Source: Symbiodinium kawagutii (lineage: Eukaryota > Sar > Dinophyceae > Suessiales > Symbiodiniaceae). Taken from it: 64,000 nt of DNA. This document shows positions 1-10,864 of the stretch, piece by piece (positions within the stretch are counted from its first letter, which is position 1; each line of letters opens with the position of its first letter). The stretch is taken from the NCBI GenBank assembly GCA_009767595.1, contig VSDK01004678.1:73421-137420 (forward strand). Reading direction: 5' to 3'. The position numbers and the translations under genes were made by a program. A model generated the notes under the pieces. That model made no database searches and was not told the origin of the DNA. It saw nothing but the letters and a program-made list of their open reading frames with translations.

Positions 1-76
1 TTGACTCAAGAACAGTCTTGAAAGACTATGCCTATGTGCGCACAAAAGCAGTGTGAGATGCGGTTGGATTTGGCAG

Positions 77-2109
77 GCTCCAGCACAGTCGCATGCCGTG
101 GCCTCCCCACTGAGGGCGCAGATGCAGCCAAGCAATCCGGCCAGTGAGGCATGGTCACATGAAGCAGATATTTGGCAGATGGATCTAGAAAGTAGAATGT
201 AGAAGTATCCAGTGCCATGGTCGTTTTATGTTGTGTTTGGCTGCCTCGAAATTGTGTAAACTTGCTTGCAGATGCCAGCTGCAAATGCATTCTCGGGATC
301 GACGCTCGTCACTGCCACGCTCTTCACCGCCCGCTCGATGGTCAGTGTGACTTGGATTCATTGCATGCCCGAGTGGAATGCCATTGTAGCCTTTTGATGC
401 TTTGCATTGGACAATGTTTGGAGTCTGCACGTAGTCATGTGACGTCGTGTGAAAATGCCAAGGTTGTCAACGTCATCAGCCGCCATGCGAAGGCTCCCGT
501 CAGTGACTTCGGTGCCCCTTCTGGCATCCGAAACTTCCAGGAGACTACAACGGTCGAATGCTGCTTGATTTCCGTTCTACACCCACAGGGCCACCCTCCG
601 TGTTTTTATGGAAAGAGGCATTTGTTCTTGTAGAATTCATGCTCAAGGAGATGGCTTTGGGCTTCACCTCAGACATTGCCAAGAACAACTTGGGAGAGTC
701 CTTCTACAGGTTGCTTGACTGGATGTCAATCATACTCGGCAGACAAGGCATAGCAGAAGACACTGCATAGCAGAAGCTTGACCTTCTATGAGTTTTCTTT
801 TTGCTTCTCTGATGTTGCAGGCCGTGGGTGCCTTTCATCACTACCATTTTCCTCTTCATTTTTGTTAGCAATTGGTCTGGTGCCTTGATCCCTTGGAAGC
901 TCTTCGAGATCCCAGCAGGCTAGGGGTGTGGGTGATTTGGCGATTCTTTTGGTCATAGGCACAGTAGTAAAGCTCTTGTCTCCCAGCAAGCTGCTGTGCA
1001 CATTGTTGCCACCAGCATCAGTACTTTGCAGCTCAAGCAGGTGAACTGGCAGCACCTACCAACAACATCAACACCACAGTGGCACTGAGCTTGCGCCAAC
1101 CTTATGTGCACCATTCATTTGGTCTGCCAAAGCTGTTTGACGTCCAGTGCTATGAAATCCATGTCACTATATGTGGCAAATGAGCGCCCTGGCTGAGATG
1201 CATTGCTATCATGTTCTATCTCCAGGTTGACGTCTTTGGCCTACTTTGGCGGCGGCCTTGCCAAGAAGGGCCTGGGCTACTTTGCTCGATATGCTCCTTG
1301 GTTTGAATGTCAACTATCCTGTCCAGAATCTAGAGTTGCAGAATTCCTGAAGCTGAAGCGATGCAGCTCGTGCGTTGCAGCTTGTGCGTTCTGAATGTGA
1401 AGGTGAAGCCAACACCCATTCTGCTTCCCATCAACATCTTGGAGGACTTCACAAAGCCGTTGGGAGCTTATGGAATCGAAGATGTGCTCAGGATAGTCAA
1501 TGTTTTCTGTTTCATTGTAGATGTCACGCTGCTCTCCAAATCATGTTGCCATGCAGCTGTACTGCCCTTGCAGCACGATGCTTTCGACAGAGATCTATGG
1601 ACAGTAGGCCAGCATATTTGTGCCAGGCTGTCCTTGAGCTTCCGACTGTTTGGAAATGTCGTGGCAGATGAGCTGACAGTGGGTGTTGCCATCTCAGTTC
1701 ATTCTTGGTCACGACACAAACCAACTCTGAATGACGACCTGGCAAGGTATATCGTCCCATTATTTTTCACATTGCAAGTTCTTCGAAAAGATCAAACTGT
1801 AACTATTCCAGAAATGCAATGCCGACCACTAGTACAGCAACTTGAGGTGCTTTGCTTCTTGGTTCCTTTCGTGATCCCCTTGCCCATCATGGGCCTGGGT
1901 CTCTTTGCAGGCCTGGGGAGATTTCAGAACTGCAGAATATGTGCAGCATGGTAGGCTGCAGCCATATGATTCTGCAGATTTGCCGCAGTTTGCTACAGTT
2001 TGCCACAGTTTGCCACAGCTTGCCACATCTTGCTCCTTCATCAGGTTCCATCCAGGCACTCATCTTCTCTACCCTGGCGGCCGCATACATCCATGAAGCT
2101 CTGGAGTGA
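77..2109 (+). CDS. atpI: Plastid ATP synthase CF0 subunit a, copy 1 (5' end outside window)
   Basis: Subunit a forms the proton half-channels of CF0 in the thylakoid membrane, against the c-ring. Exons recognised by homology to chloroplast and cyanobacterial AtpI: 589-709, 821-918, 1041-1092, 1226-1292, 1403-1458, 1627-1684, 1847-1910 and 2045-2109 (TGA). Joined, they give the family landmarks in order: [94 protein letters not shown] with the essential Arg, [17 protein letters not shown], and [20 protein letters not shown]. Introns are 110-168 bp. Donors are GT at 710, 1459 and 1685 and GC at 919, 1093, 1293 and 1911; all acceptors are AG|G. A possible transit-peptide exon starts at 77 ([12 protein letters not shown]...). 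The first transmembrane helix was not located, and the presequence exon would lie left of base 1. In peridinin dinoflagellates atpI is not on the plastid minicircles, so a nuclear copy is expected. Confidence 0.9.
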
Positions 2110-2734
2110 GCTGTGTCGAATCAGTTTAGGATTTTTCCTGATAAAGTCAAGGCCTGGTCAAGGCAATGTCGAAATGCTCCACTCTATGCCACACAAAAAT
2201 TGTGGGCAGCAGAGAATCATTAAACAGAGAAATATTTTTCATTGCCAGTCCCCTGGCGAAGCGATAGAATCCGACGCAGCTGAAAAGGACTCGGACGCCA
2301 TGTGCAGATGAACTGAAGTTATCGCTTTTAGATCGCAAAGTTCAGCCGCATCCCTTTCCAACTTATTTGTCCCCAGGTGCATCACAGTGCAAGGGCTGAG
2401 GAGAATTGCTTGATGATTTCTAAAATGTTCCAAAAGAAAAAGAACCATAACAACCGGAACGTCCAGCTAAGGAGAATCCCTTGAGCCGCTGAAGTATTCC
2501 CTTTCAATCCGGTTCAATCGAAGTTCTTGCAATGGCACCAATTGATACAGATTTATCAGCAATGTTGTTACACTTTCTTGCTGCCGTGGGGCTACAAAGT
2601 AGTTGAAGATATTCTGGACACCTAGAGTCGGGGTTGTCCATAGCCCAAAATGTGCAAAGCTCAGACAGCAACAGGGCGCAGGCTGTGCTTTGTATCCCAA
2701 CAAATCAAATGTGACATGACCTCTGACTCCCGAG
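2110..2734. other. Spacer between atpI copies 1 and 2
   Basis: The first roughly 60 bases after the stop and the last stretch from about 2648 match the next spacer; 2169-2647 does not. No gene was seen in it. The conserved segment from 2648 probably marks the 5' untranslated/first-exon region of the next copy. Confidence 0.6.
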
Positions 2735-2840
2735 GCTGCGGTCCCGCTCGACTCTGCTGCGATGCGCAGCTGGTGTGGCACTATGCGTGGCCTTGCAGAC
2801 TGCACTTAGCTTTGTGGCTCCTGCCGGTGGCGCTGCAAAG
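2735..2840 (+). other. atpI: Plastid presequence exon of atpI copy 2 (signal peptide + FVAP)
   Basis: The frame open from 2727 reads a basic start (RSRSTLLR), a hydrophobic core ([16 protein letters not shown]) and then [11 protein letters not shown] signal peptide followed by FVAP is a known class of dinoflagellate plastid targeting presequence. The exon ends at AAG|GC (GC donor at 2841, phase 0). The start at 2735 is a guess from CGAG|G. Its position, about 650 bp before the first mature exon in the same unit, fits the N-terminus of atpI. Confidence 0.7.
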
Positions 2841-5008
2841 GCCTGCTTGATTTTGCACCTGACGTTGTCGAAAACACTTTCCACTTTCCACTTTTTTCAG
2901 GTGTGTTGAATTGACTCAAGAACAGTCTTGAAAGACTATGCCTATGTGCGCACAAAAGCAGTGTGAGATGCGGTTGGATTTGGCAGGCTCCAGCACAGTC
3001 GCATGCCGTGGCCTCCCCACTGAGGGCGCAGATGCAGCCAAGCAATCCGGCCAGTGAGGCATGGTCACATGAAGCAGATATTTGGCAGATGGATCTAGAA
3101 AGTAGAATGTAGAAGTATCCAGTGCCATGGTCGTTTTATGTTGTGTTTGGCTGCCTCGAAATTGTGTAAACTTGCTTGCAGATGCCAGCTGCCCATGCAT
3201 TCTCGGGATCGACGCTCGTCACTGCCACGCTCTTCACCGCCCGCTCGATGGTCAGTGTGACTTGGATTCATTGCATGCCCGAGTGGAATGCCATTGTAGC
3301 CTTTTGATGCTTTGCATTGGACAATCTTTGGAGTCTGCACGTAGTCATGTGACGTCATGTGAAAATGCCAAGGTTGTCAACGTCATCAGCCGCCATGCGA
3401 AGGCTCCCGTCAGTGACTTCGGTGCCCCTTCTGGCATCCGAAACTTCCAGGAGACTACAACGGTCGAATGCTGCTTGATTTCCGTTCTACACCCACAGGG
3501 CCACCCTCCGTGTTTTTATGGAAAGAGGCATTTGTTCTTGCTGAATTCACGCTCAAGGAGATGGCTTTGGGCTTCACCTCAGACATTGCCAAGAACAACT
3601 TGGGAGAGTCCTTCTACAGGTTGCTTGACTGGATGTCAATCATACTCAGCAGACAAGGCATAGCAGAAGACACTGCATAGCAGAAGCTTGACCTTCTATG
3701 AGTTTTCTTTTTGCTTCTCTGATGTTGCAGGCCGTGGGTGCCTTTCATCACTACCATTTTCCTCTTCATCTTTGTTAGCAATTGGTCTGGTGCTTTGATC
3801 CCTTGGAAGCTCTTCGAGATCCCAGCAGGCTAGGGGTGTGGGTGAGTTGGTGAGTTTGGGGCCAAAGTCACAGTGGTAAAGCTCTTGTCTCCCAGCAAGC
3901 TGCTGTGCACATTTTTGCCACCAGAATCAACACTTTGCAGCTCAAGCAGGTGAACTGGCAGCACCTACCAACAACATCAACACCACAGTGGCACTGAGCT
4001 TGCGCCAACCTTATGTGCACCCTTCATTTGGCTCGCCAAAGCTGTTTCACGTCCAGTGCTATGAAATCCATGTCACTATATGTGGCAAATGAGCGCCATG
4101 GCTGAGATGCATTGCTATCATGTTCTATCTCCAGGTTGACGTCTTTGGCCTACTTTGGCGGCGGCCTTGCCAAGAAGGGCCTGGGCTACTTTGCTCGATA
4201 TGCTCCTTGGTCTGAATGTCAACTATCCTGTCCAGAATCTAGAGTTGCAGAATTCCTGAAGCTGAAGCGATGCAGCTCGTGCTTTGCAGCTTGTGCGTTC
4301 TGAATGTGAAGGTGAAGCCAACACCCATTCTGCTTCCCATCAACATCTTGGAGGACTTCACAAAGCCGTTGGGAGCTTATGGAATCGAAGATGTGCTCAG
4401 GATAGTCAATGTTTTCTGTTTCATTGTAGATGTCACGCTGCTCTCCAAATCATGTTGCCATGCAGCTGTGCTACCCTTGCAGCACGATGCTTTCGGCGGA
4501 AATCCATGAACAGTAGGCCAGCATATTTGTGCCAGGCTGTCCTTGAGCTTCCGACTGTTTGGAAATGTCGTGGCAGATGAGCTGACAGTGGGTGTTGCCA
4601 TCTCAGTTCATTCTTGGTCACGACACAAACCAACTCTGAATGACGACCTGGCAAGGTATATCGTCCCATTATTTTTCACATTGCAAGTTCTTCGAAAAGA
4701 TCAAACTGTAACTATTCCAGAAATGCAATGCCGACCACTAGTACAGCAACTTGAGGTGCTTTGCTTCTTGGTTCCTTTCGTGATCCCCTTGCCCATCATG
4801 GGCCTGGGTCTCTTTGCAGGCCTGGGGAGATTTCAGAACTGCAGAATATGTGCAGCATGGTAGGCTGCAGCCATATGATTCTGCAGATTTGCCGCAGTTT
4901 GCTACAGTTTGCCACAGCTTGCCACATCTTGCTCCTTCATCAGGTTCCATCCAGGCACTCATCTTCTCTACCCTGGCGGCCGCATACATCCATGAAGCTC
5001 TGGAGTGA
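2735..5008 (+). CDS. atpI: Plastid ATP synthase CF0 subunit a, copy 2
   Basis: Second tandem copy. Exons: presequence about 2735-2840, possible transit exon from 2987, then 3499-3619, 3731-3828, 3950-4001, 4135-4201, 4312-4367, 4536-4593, 4756-4819 and 4944-5008 (TGA). The mature part equals copy 1 except near the start of the first recognised exon, where [10 protein letters not shown] becomes [10 protein letters not shown]. Intron positions, phases and the mix of GT and GC donors are the same as in copy 1. The catalytic Arg in SFRLFGN and the C-terminal [10 protein letters not shown] are intact. The last intron is 25 bp shorter than in copy 1 because one run of a TTGCCACAG-type repeat is missing. 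The true start codon is not resolved: the hydrophobic presequence exon has no in-frame ATG after the stop at 2724, so a short upstream exon from about 2650 probably supplies it. Confidence 0.9.
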
Positions 5009-5478
5009 GCTGTGTTGGATCAGTTTTTGGGATTTTTCCTGATAAAGTCAAGGCCTGGTCAAGGCAATGTGGAGACTTATATATTCTAAGTTCCTTGCAA
5101 GCATCGCAAGCATAGATACGTTAATCCTAGTATTTTGATGACTACCATGATACCCTGACAAGAAAACATCTGCAATTTCAGATTGATGGCGGTCTCCTCA
5201 TCGCCAGCTCTGCAAAGACATATGGCCGGCGACGCGAAAAAGACTGCTGTTGGAATGCCATGGTTTGCAAAAGATCTGGACATGTTAAGTTGCGGGGTGT
5301 TGTGCCAGCCAAACTTTGATTCCATTGACTTTGGCTCTCCGCTGCCATAGTTGGACTTAATCGGGGCAACTTCAGTCGGGTTTGTTCGGCATGATGTGCA
5401 AAGCTCAGACAGCAACAGGGCGTAGACTGTGCTTTGTATCCCAACACATCAAATGTGACATGACCTCTGACTCCCGAG
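5009..5478. other. Spacer between atpI copies 2 and 3
   Basis: Shares about 60 bp after the stop and the part from about 5394 with the previous spacer; 5071-5393 is unrelated to it. No gene or clear promoter element was found. Confidence 0.6.
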
Positions 5479-5599
5479 GCTGCGGTCCCGCTCGACTCTG
5501 CTGCGATGCGCAGCTGGGTGGGCACTATGCGTGGCATTGCAGACTGCACTATTGCAGACTGCACTTAGCTTTGTGGCTCCTGCCGGTGGCGCTGCAAAG
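5479..5599 (+). other. atpI: Plastid presequence exon of atpI copy 3, with in-frame 15-bp duplication
   Basis: Same exon as 2735-2840 but with a tandem 15-bp duplication in the hydrophobic core (LQTAL becomes [10 protein letters not shown]) and one V-to-W change (AAGVAL to AAGWAL). The frame, FVAPAGG motif and GC donor (5600) are kept. Length change by whole codons inside the signal peptide suggests the exon is translated. Confidence 0.68.
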
Positions 5600-8105
5600 G
5601 CCTGCTTGATTTTGCACCTGACGTTGTCACAACATTTTCCACTTTCCACTTTTTTCAGGTGTGTTGAGTTGACTCAAGAACAGTCTTGAAAGACTATGTC
5701 TATGTGCGCACAAAAGCAGTGTGAGATGCGGTTGGATTTGGCAGGCTCCAGCACAGTCGCATGCCGTGGCCTCCCCACTGAGGGCGCAGATGCAGCCAAG
5801 CAATCCGGCCAGTGAGGCATGGTCACATCAAGCAGATATTTGGCAGATGGATCTAGAAAGTAGAATGTAGAGGTATCCAGTGCCATGGTCGTTTTATGTT
5901 GTGCTTGGCTGCCTCGAAATTGTGTAAACTTGCTTGCAGATGCCAGCTGCCCATGCATTCTCGGGATCGACGCTCGTCACTGCCACGCTCTTCACCGCCC
6001 GCTCGATGGTCAGTGTGACTTGGATTCATTGCATGCCCGAGTGGAATGCCATTGTAGCCTTTTGACGCTTTGCATTGGACAATGTTTGGAGTCTGCACGT
6101 AGTCATGTGACGTCATGTGAAAATGCCAAGGTTGTCAACGTCATCAGCCGCCATGCGAAGGCTCCCGTCAGTGACTTCGGTGCCCCTTCTGGCATCCGAA
6201 ACTTCCAGGAGACTACAACGGTCGAATGCTGCTTGATTTCGGTTCTACACCCACAGGGCCACCCTCCGTGTTTTTATGGAAAGAGGCATTTGTTCTTGCT
6301 GAATTCACGCTCAAGGAGATGGCTTTGGGCTTCACCTCAGACATTGCCAAGAACAACTTGGGAGAGTCCTTCTACAGGTTGCTTGACTGGATGTCAATCA
6401 TACTCATAAGACAAGGCATAGCAGAAGACACTGCATAGCAGAAGCTTGACCTTCTATGAGTTTTCTTTTTGCTTCTCTGATGTTGCAGGCCGTGGGTGCC
6501 TTTCATCACTACCATTTTCCTCTTCATCTTTGTTAGCAATTGGTCTGGTGCTTTGATCCCTTGGAAGCTCTTCGAGATCCCAGCAGGCTAGGGGTGTGGG
6601 TGAGTTGGTGAGTTTGGGGCCAAAGTCACAGTGGTAAAGCTCTTGTCTCCCAGCAAGCTGCTGTGCACATTTTTGCCACCAGAATCAACACTTTGCAGCT
6701 CAAGCAGGTGAACTGGCAGCACCTACCAACAACATCAACACCACAGTGGCACTGAGCTTGCGCCAACCTTATGTGCACCCTTCATTTGGCTCGCCAAAGC
6801 TGTTTCACGTCCAGTGCTATGAAATCCATGTCACTATATGTGGCAAATGAGCGCCATGGCTGAGATGCATTGCTATCATGTTCTATCTCCAGGTTGACGT
6901 CTTTGGCCTACTTTGGCGGCGGCCTTGCCAAGAAGGGCCTGGGCTACTTTGCTCGATATGCTCCTTGGTCTGAATGTCAACTATCCTGTCCAGAATCTAG
7001 AGTTGCAGAATTCCTGAAGCTGAAGCGATGCAGCTCGTGCTTTGCAGCTTGTGCGTTCTGAATGTGAAGGTGAAGCCAACACCCATTCTGCTTCCCATCA
7101 ACATCTTGGAGGACTTCACAAAGCCGTTGGGAGCTTATGGAATCGAAGATGTGCTCAGGATAGTCAATGTTTTCTGTTTCATTGTAGATGTCACGCTGCT
7201 CTCCAAATCATGTTGCCATGCAGCTGTGCTACCCTTGCAGCACGATGCTTTCGGCGGAAATCCATGAACAGTAGGCCAGCATATTTGTGCCAGGCTGTCC
7301 TTGAGCTTCCGACTGTTTGGAAATGTCGTGGCAGATGAGCTGACAGTGGGTGTTGCCATCTCAGTTCATTCTTGGTCACGACACAAACCAACTCTGAATA
7401 ACAAGTTCTTCGAAAAGATCAGGCTGTAGCTATTCCAGAAATGCAATGCCGACCACTGGTACAGCAACTTGAGGTGCTTTGCTTCTTGGTTCCTTTCGTG
7501 ATCCCCTTGCCTATCATGGGCCTGGGTCTCTTTGCAGGCAGAACGACTTGTGATGAACAGGGGCCAGCAGCCATGATGTGTGAAGCTCTTTTGCTTCAGC
7601 AATGACTTGGGGGGTCACTACCAGCAGTGTCATGACAATTCGATGAATCTGCGTTTCATAGTGATCATGGTCTTGTTCTCGTCCTCATTATTGTAAGTAA
7701 CAGTAACAACTGCAAGAACGAGAGACACCCCGAACCATCTAAGGAATTAATCACATGGACATACACACACAATGTTCTTGTCACGCGTCAGGCAATCATG
7801 CCTTCCGTTGGACCGGTCTTCCCATGCATTTAGACCGATGAATTTTGCCTTTGTGATATCTTCCTATTCTCCTTGTTTGGCCGTGGAAGTGTGATCTTGC
7901 CTTCAGCTTCGCTACAGATTACTTTCAGAACCCAACAAATGATTCGCTTTTGACCAAAACAGAGCAAGCTCAGAATCGGAACAAAGGTCTAAACGTGCCA
8001 ATCATTCTTTCTTTACGGACAGTCCTCTGGACATGTTCAGGCTCCATCCAAGCTTTGATCTTCTCCACTTTGGCTGCAGCTTACATTCATGAAGCCCTGG
8101 AGTGA
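5479..8105 (+). CDS. atpI: Plastid ATP synthase CF0 subunit a, copy 3, diverged 3' end
   Basis: Third tandem copy. Exons: presequence about 5479-5599, possible transit exon from 5745, then 6257-6377, 6489-6586, 6708-6759, 6893-6959, 7070-7125, 7294-7351, 7474-7537 and 8041-8105 (TGA). Up to 7537 it is nearly identical to copy 2, apart from a roughly 45-bp deletion in the intron near 7398. From 7538 on the intron is unrelated and longer (503 bp), with a GC donor at 7538 and an acceptor AG at 8039-8040. The final exon encodes exactly the same [20 protein letters not shown] peptide as the other copies but with many third-position changes, so the protein has been conserved while the DNA diverged. 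No stop or frameshift is seen in the recognised exons. Confidence 0.88.
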
Positions 8106-10698
8106 GTGTCGCCCGGTCCGTTGAGAACAATTATTTCGCTTGATATGATATGAAGAGCAGACACACAAGATACATGAATCATGAAACCGATTCGATTGGA
8201 ATTGAAATGTGATAGAACATGGTAGAACACCCTTCGCAAACTATGTGCAAAGAAGACTCAAAATGCTAGCTAGTGCCTCACCAAGTTTGAAAGCAAATTT
8301 AAAAGTTATATCAAGCATCAGCTTTTTAGGCGTGTGCTTTATCAATCAAGAAGACTCTGCAGTTGAAGCCCGTGCTGCGGAGTCTTGATTTTTTCCTTCG
8401 GCCTGTTCGAGGCATTGCGGGCGTAAATTGCCAGCGTCGGCTGTTCAACTTTGCACAATCGTATCATCAACGAAGGATGTAGATGTGCAGCTGAGGATGA
8501 AGAGAAGCCAGTAACATTCAGATGTGCAGCCGGTTGGACCAGCCCAGCTATTGCTGTAAGCTTCAGCCGGATGTCGCAGTATGTCTCGTTGTCGCTGGTT
8601 AAACGTGTCAGATGCCTGCTATATTTGCAACTGCTTGTGTTGTAGCATGAGGCATGAGTGTGAGTTGATCGCATATTCTTCCGTCCAGTGGATCAGATCC
8701 AAACAGTCAACATAGACAAGCCAAAAGGTCAAGAGCAATCCAACTTCACAGTGTCTAGCCGCTACAAGCAGTGTGTACCAGCAGTTTTTCCGTGTGCGAG
8801 TCATACCTTTCATTGATGTAGAGACGCTTGGCTTGTCACGATGCGGGCCTGTAGACTCGTCCCTGTCTCAGCTACCACCCTACAGTGAGATATGTTGAAG
8901 GCGAATCTGGGCTGAGGCTTTGGCTGCCAAAGAAAAGCCGAAAGTAACCGCAGAGGACAGACTTCGATCACGGCATCGGCTGTCTACTTCTGTCCTTGTT
9001 TCAGATGTTTCAGCGGATGTCAAGGGAACTGTCTTTGCTGCAAGAGCACTTGGAAATTTGACATAGTCTTGCATCTACAGGAGCTGTTAGTTGTTGCTGT
9101 CATATCAGGAGCTCAAGAGACTCAAAACTTTTTTTGCAAGAGCTGCCGTAGCGTCACGTCTGCTCAAGTCGCGTTTAGCTTTACCTATTGCGTGCGCCTG
9201 CTCTGCATTTGCAAAAAACATGGGTTTCGACATTCGGTCATCTCCAGGTATCCGCTCAACGCAGCAATGATGCGGGAGAAAGATTTGAAAGCCGGAAGCT
9301 GATGACCCTGGTGAACCTATGTGAATCTATGTGAATCTATGTGAATCTATGTTGTGAATCTTGATCCTTGTGAAGCTGTGACAAACTGCTGTCCATGGCC
9401 AGCCAAGGCAGCTCCACTACCATCTGCCCTCGAGCAGGCGCTGAGCTGAACCAGTGCTGAGTTGTGACCGATGCCTGTGGTGCCCAGGCCGACTGGCAAG
9501 CCACGCAGAGAGGGTTGGCCCATGCTATGCCCATTGTCGCTGGAATGTCCAAGGCGGTTCAAATACGGTTCAATCTTTTCAAGTCTTTAGTGATTTGCCT
9601 AAAGCCTCAGCCGTGGCAGTTCTGCAAAGGTAGCATGAGGTTGTACTATTTACAAAACCCTCTTTGTTAGCTTTGGTATTCGTCCTTTGGCGTTTACATT
9701 GTAGACAAGATCTGACTTTGCTTTTCTTTACTCCATCATACTTTTTGATACTTTTCGAACATTCCAAGCGGTAAAATTTTTGACTCGTTTTGTTCGGGTT
9801 GTAAGCTTGCCATGCCTCACCCTTGCGACGCTGACGCTATTGCCATGCTCAAAAAGCTAGTGCATCATGTCACTGGTTTGCATCTGTCATGGTTTACATG
9901 GTTTACATGCTGTGGTCACCCATGGTTTTCAGAGGTTGACATAGTCAAGTGTCATAAAATGTAATCAAATGTAATCAAATGTAATTGTACAAATGTAACA
10001 AAATGTAATCAAACAACATCAGTAGTCATCAATAGGCATCATTATGATATATTACGATCACCTTGTCATTCACAAGTATGGTAGGGCTACACTTCAAATC
10101 CCACCACCTTTGCAGAGATGGTATGATGCTGTTTGTGAGGGTGACAACACCAAAAACAGCATCATTGGGGTCAGCTCATCGTCCTCCACTTCTTAAATAT
10201 ATATAATATATCTTTGACATGTGACATGGCTGGGCTTAGCTGCCTCAATAAGGTCTGAGTTGGTAGCGTTCCTCAAAAATCAAAATCAATCTCTCTACTT
10301 TACTGGCTGATCATCAGCGTTCGAACGTTGAAAACTTCGCCGAACTTGCATTGAACTTGGTGAGTTTATGATTTTGCACAACTTCCGAACAGGTGTTGCC
10401 GAGCAGACATGACATGCAGGATACACACCATCCGCAGTTCCCTCGTTTCGGTGCCATGGCATCCGTGGAAAGATCCACTGAGGTCTGGGACCAAAGTTTG
10501 CACAGCATCGAATCGGTTGCAATTTGCAACATGATATGAAATGAAGTCACCAAATGCGTTGCTTTCAAAGCTTATTAAAGTTTGCCGTGCGCAAATTCAG
10601 ATGATTTTCGTCTTCAAAAGGTTAGCACTTTGGAAGTTGCATTCTGTCGGTTGCATTTTGCTTTGCATTCGGCATTGCATTCTGTTTGAGTCACTTGA

Positions 10699-10864
10699 TG
10701 GTTTCTCAAGTCACAGGGTTCCTACAGTTATCAAGTTATCACCCTTTGTATTGACCACTTGATTAATAGTGATAAGGTCCATTCTAGTCATAGTCACCCT
10801 TTGTATTAACTAAACTCCAAGCATAACTTTGGGGCCCCCAAGTCCTAGCTTGAGAAACCACCAC
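10699..10864. mobile_element. Foldback (MITE-like) element, family A
   Basis: Begins GGTTTCTCAAGTCACAGGG and ends CCTAGCTTGAGAAACCACCA, so the ends are inverted repeats (TGGTTTCTCAA / TTGAGAAACCA). Longer than other copies because the centre (ACCCTTTGTATT) is duplicated. Confidence 0.7.

Larger units (their letters stand above)
1..7540. repeat. Tandem gene-sized repeat, 2.9 / 2.76 / 1.9 kb units
   Basis: The same 30-base start is seen at 1, 2911 and 5669. Units 1 and 2 align at an offset of 2910, then 2909, units 2 and 3 at 2758; unit 3 stops matching near 7540. Introns and exons alike are almost identical. Only the intergenic part differs (see 2169-2647 and 5071-5393). Confidence 0.95.

Noticed and set aside
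217..633. 138-codon open frame and its repeats at 3127 and 5885 ([10 protein letters not shown]...)
   Set aside because: Lies across atpI exon 589-709 in the wrong frame and shows no homology. Its APSGIRNFQ stretch recalls AtpI (IPTGGQNF) but has no workable donor/acceptor in copies 2 and 3.
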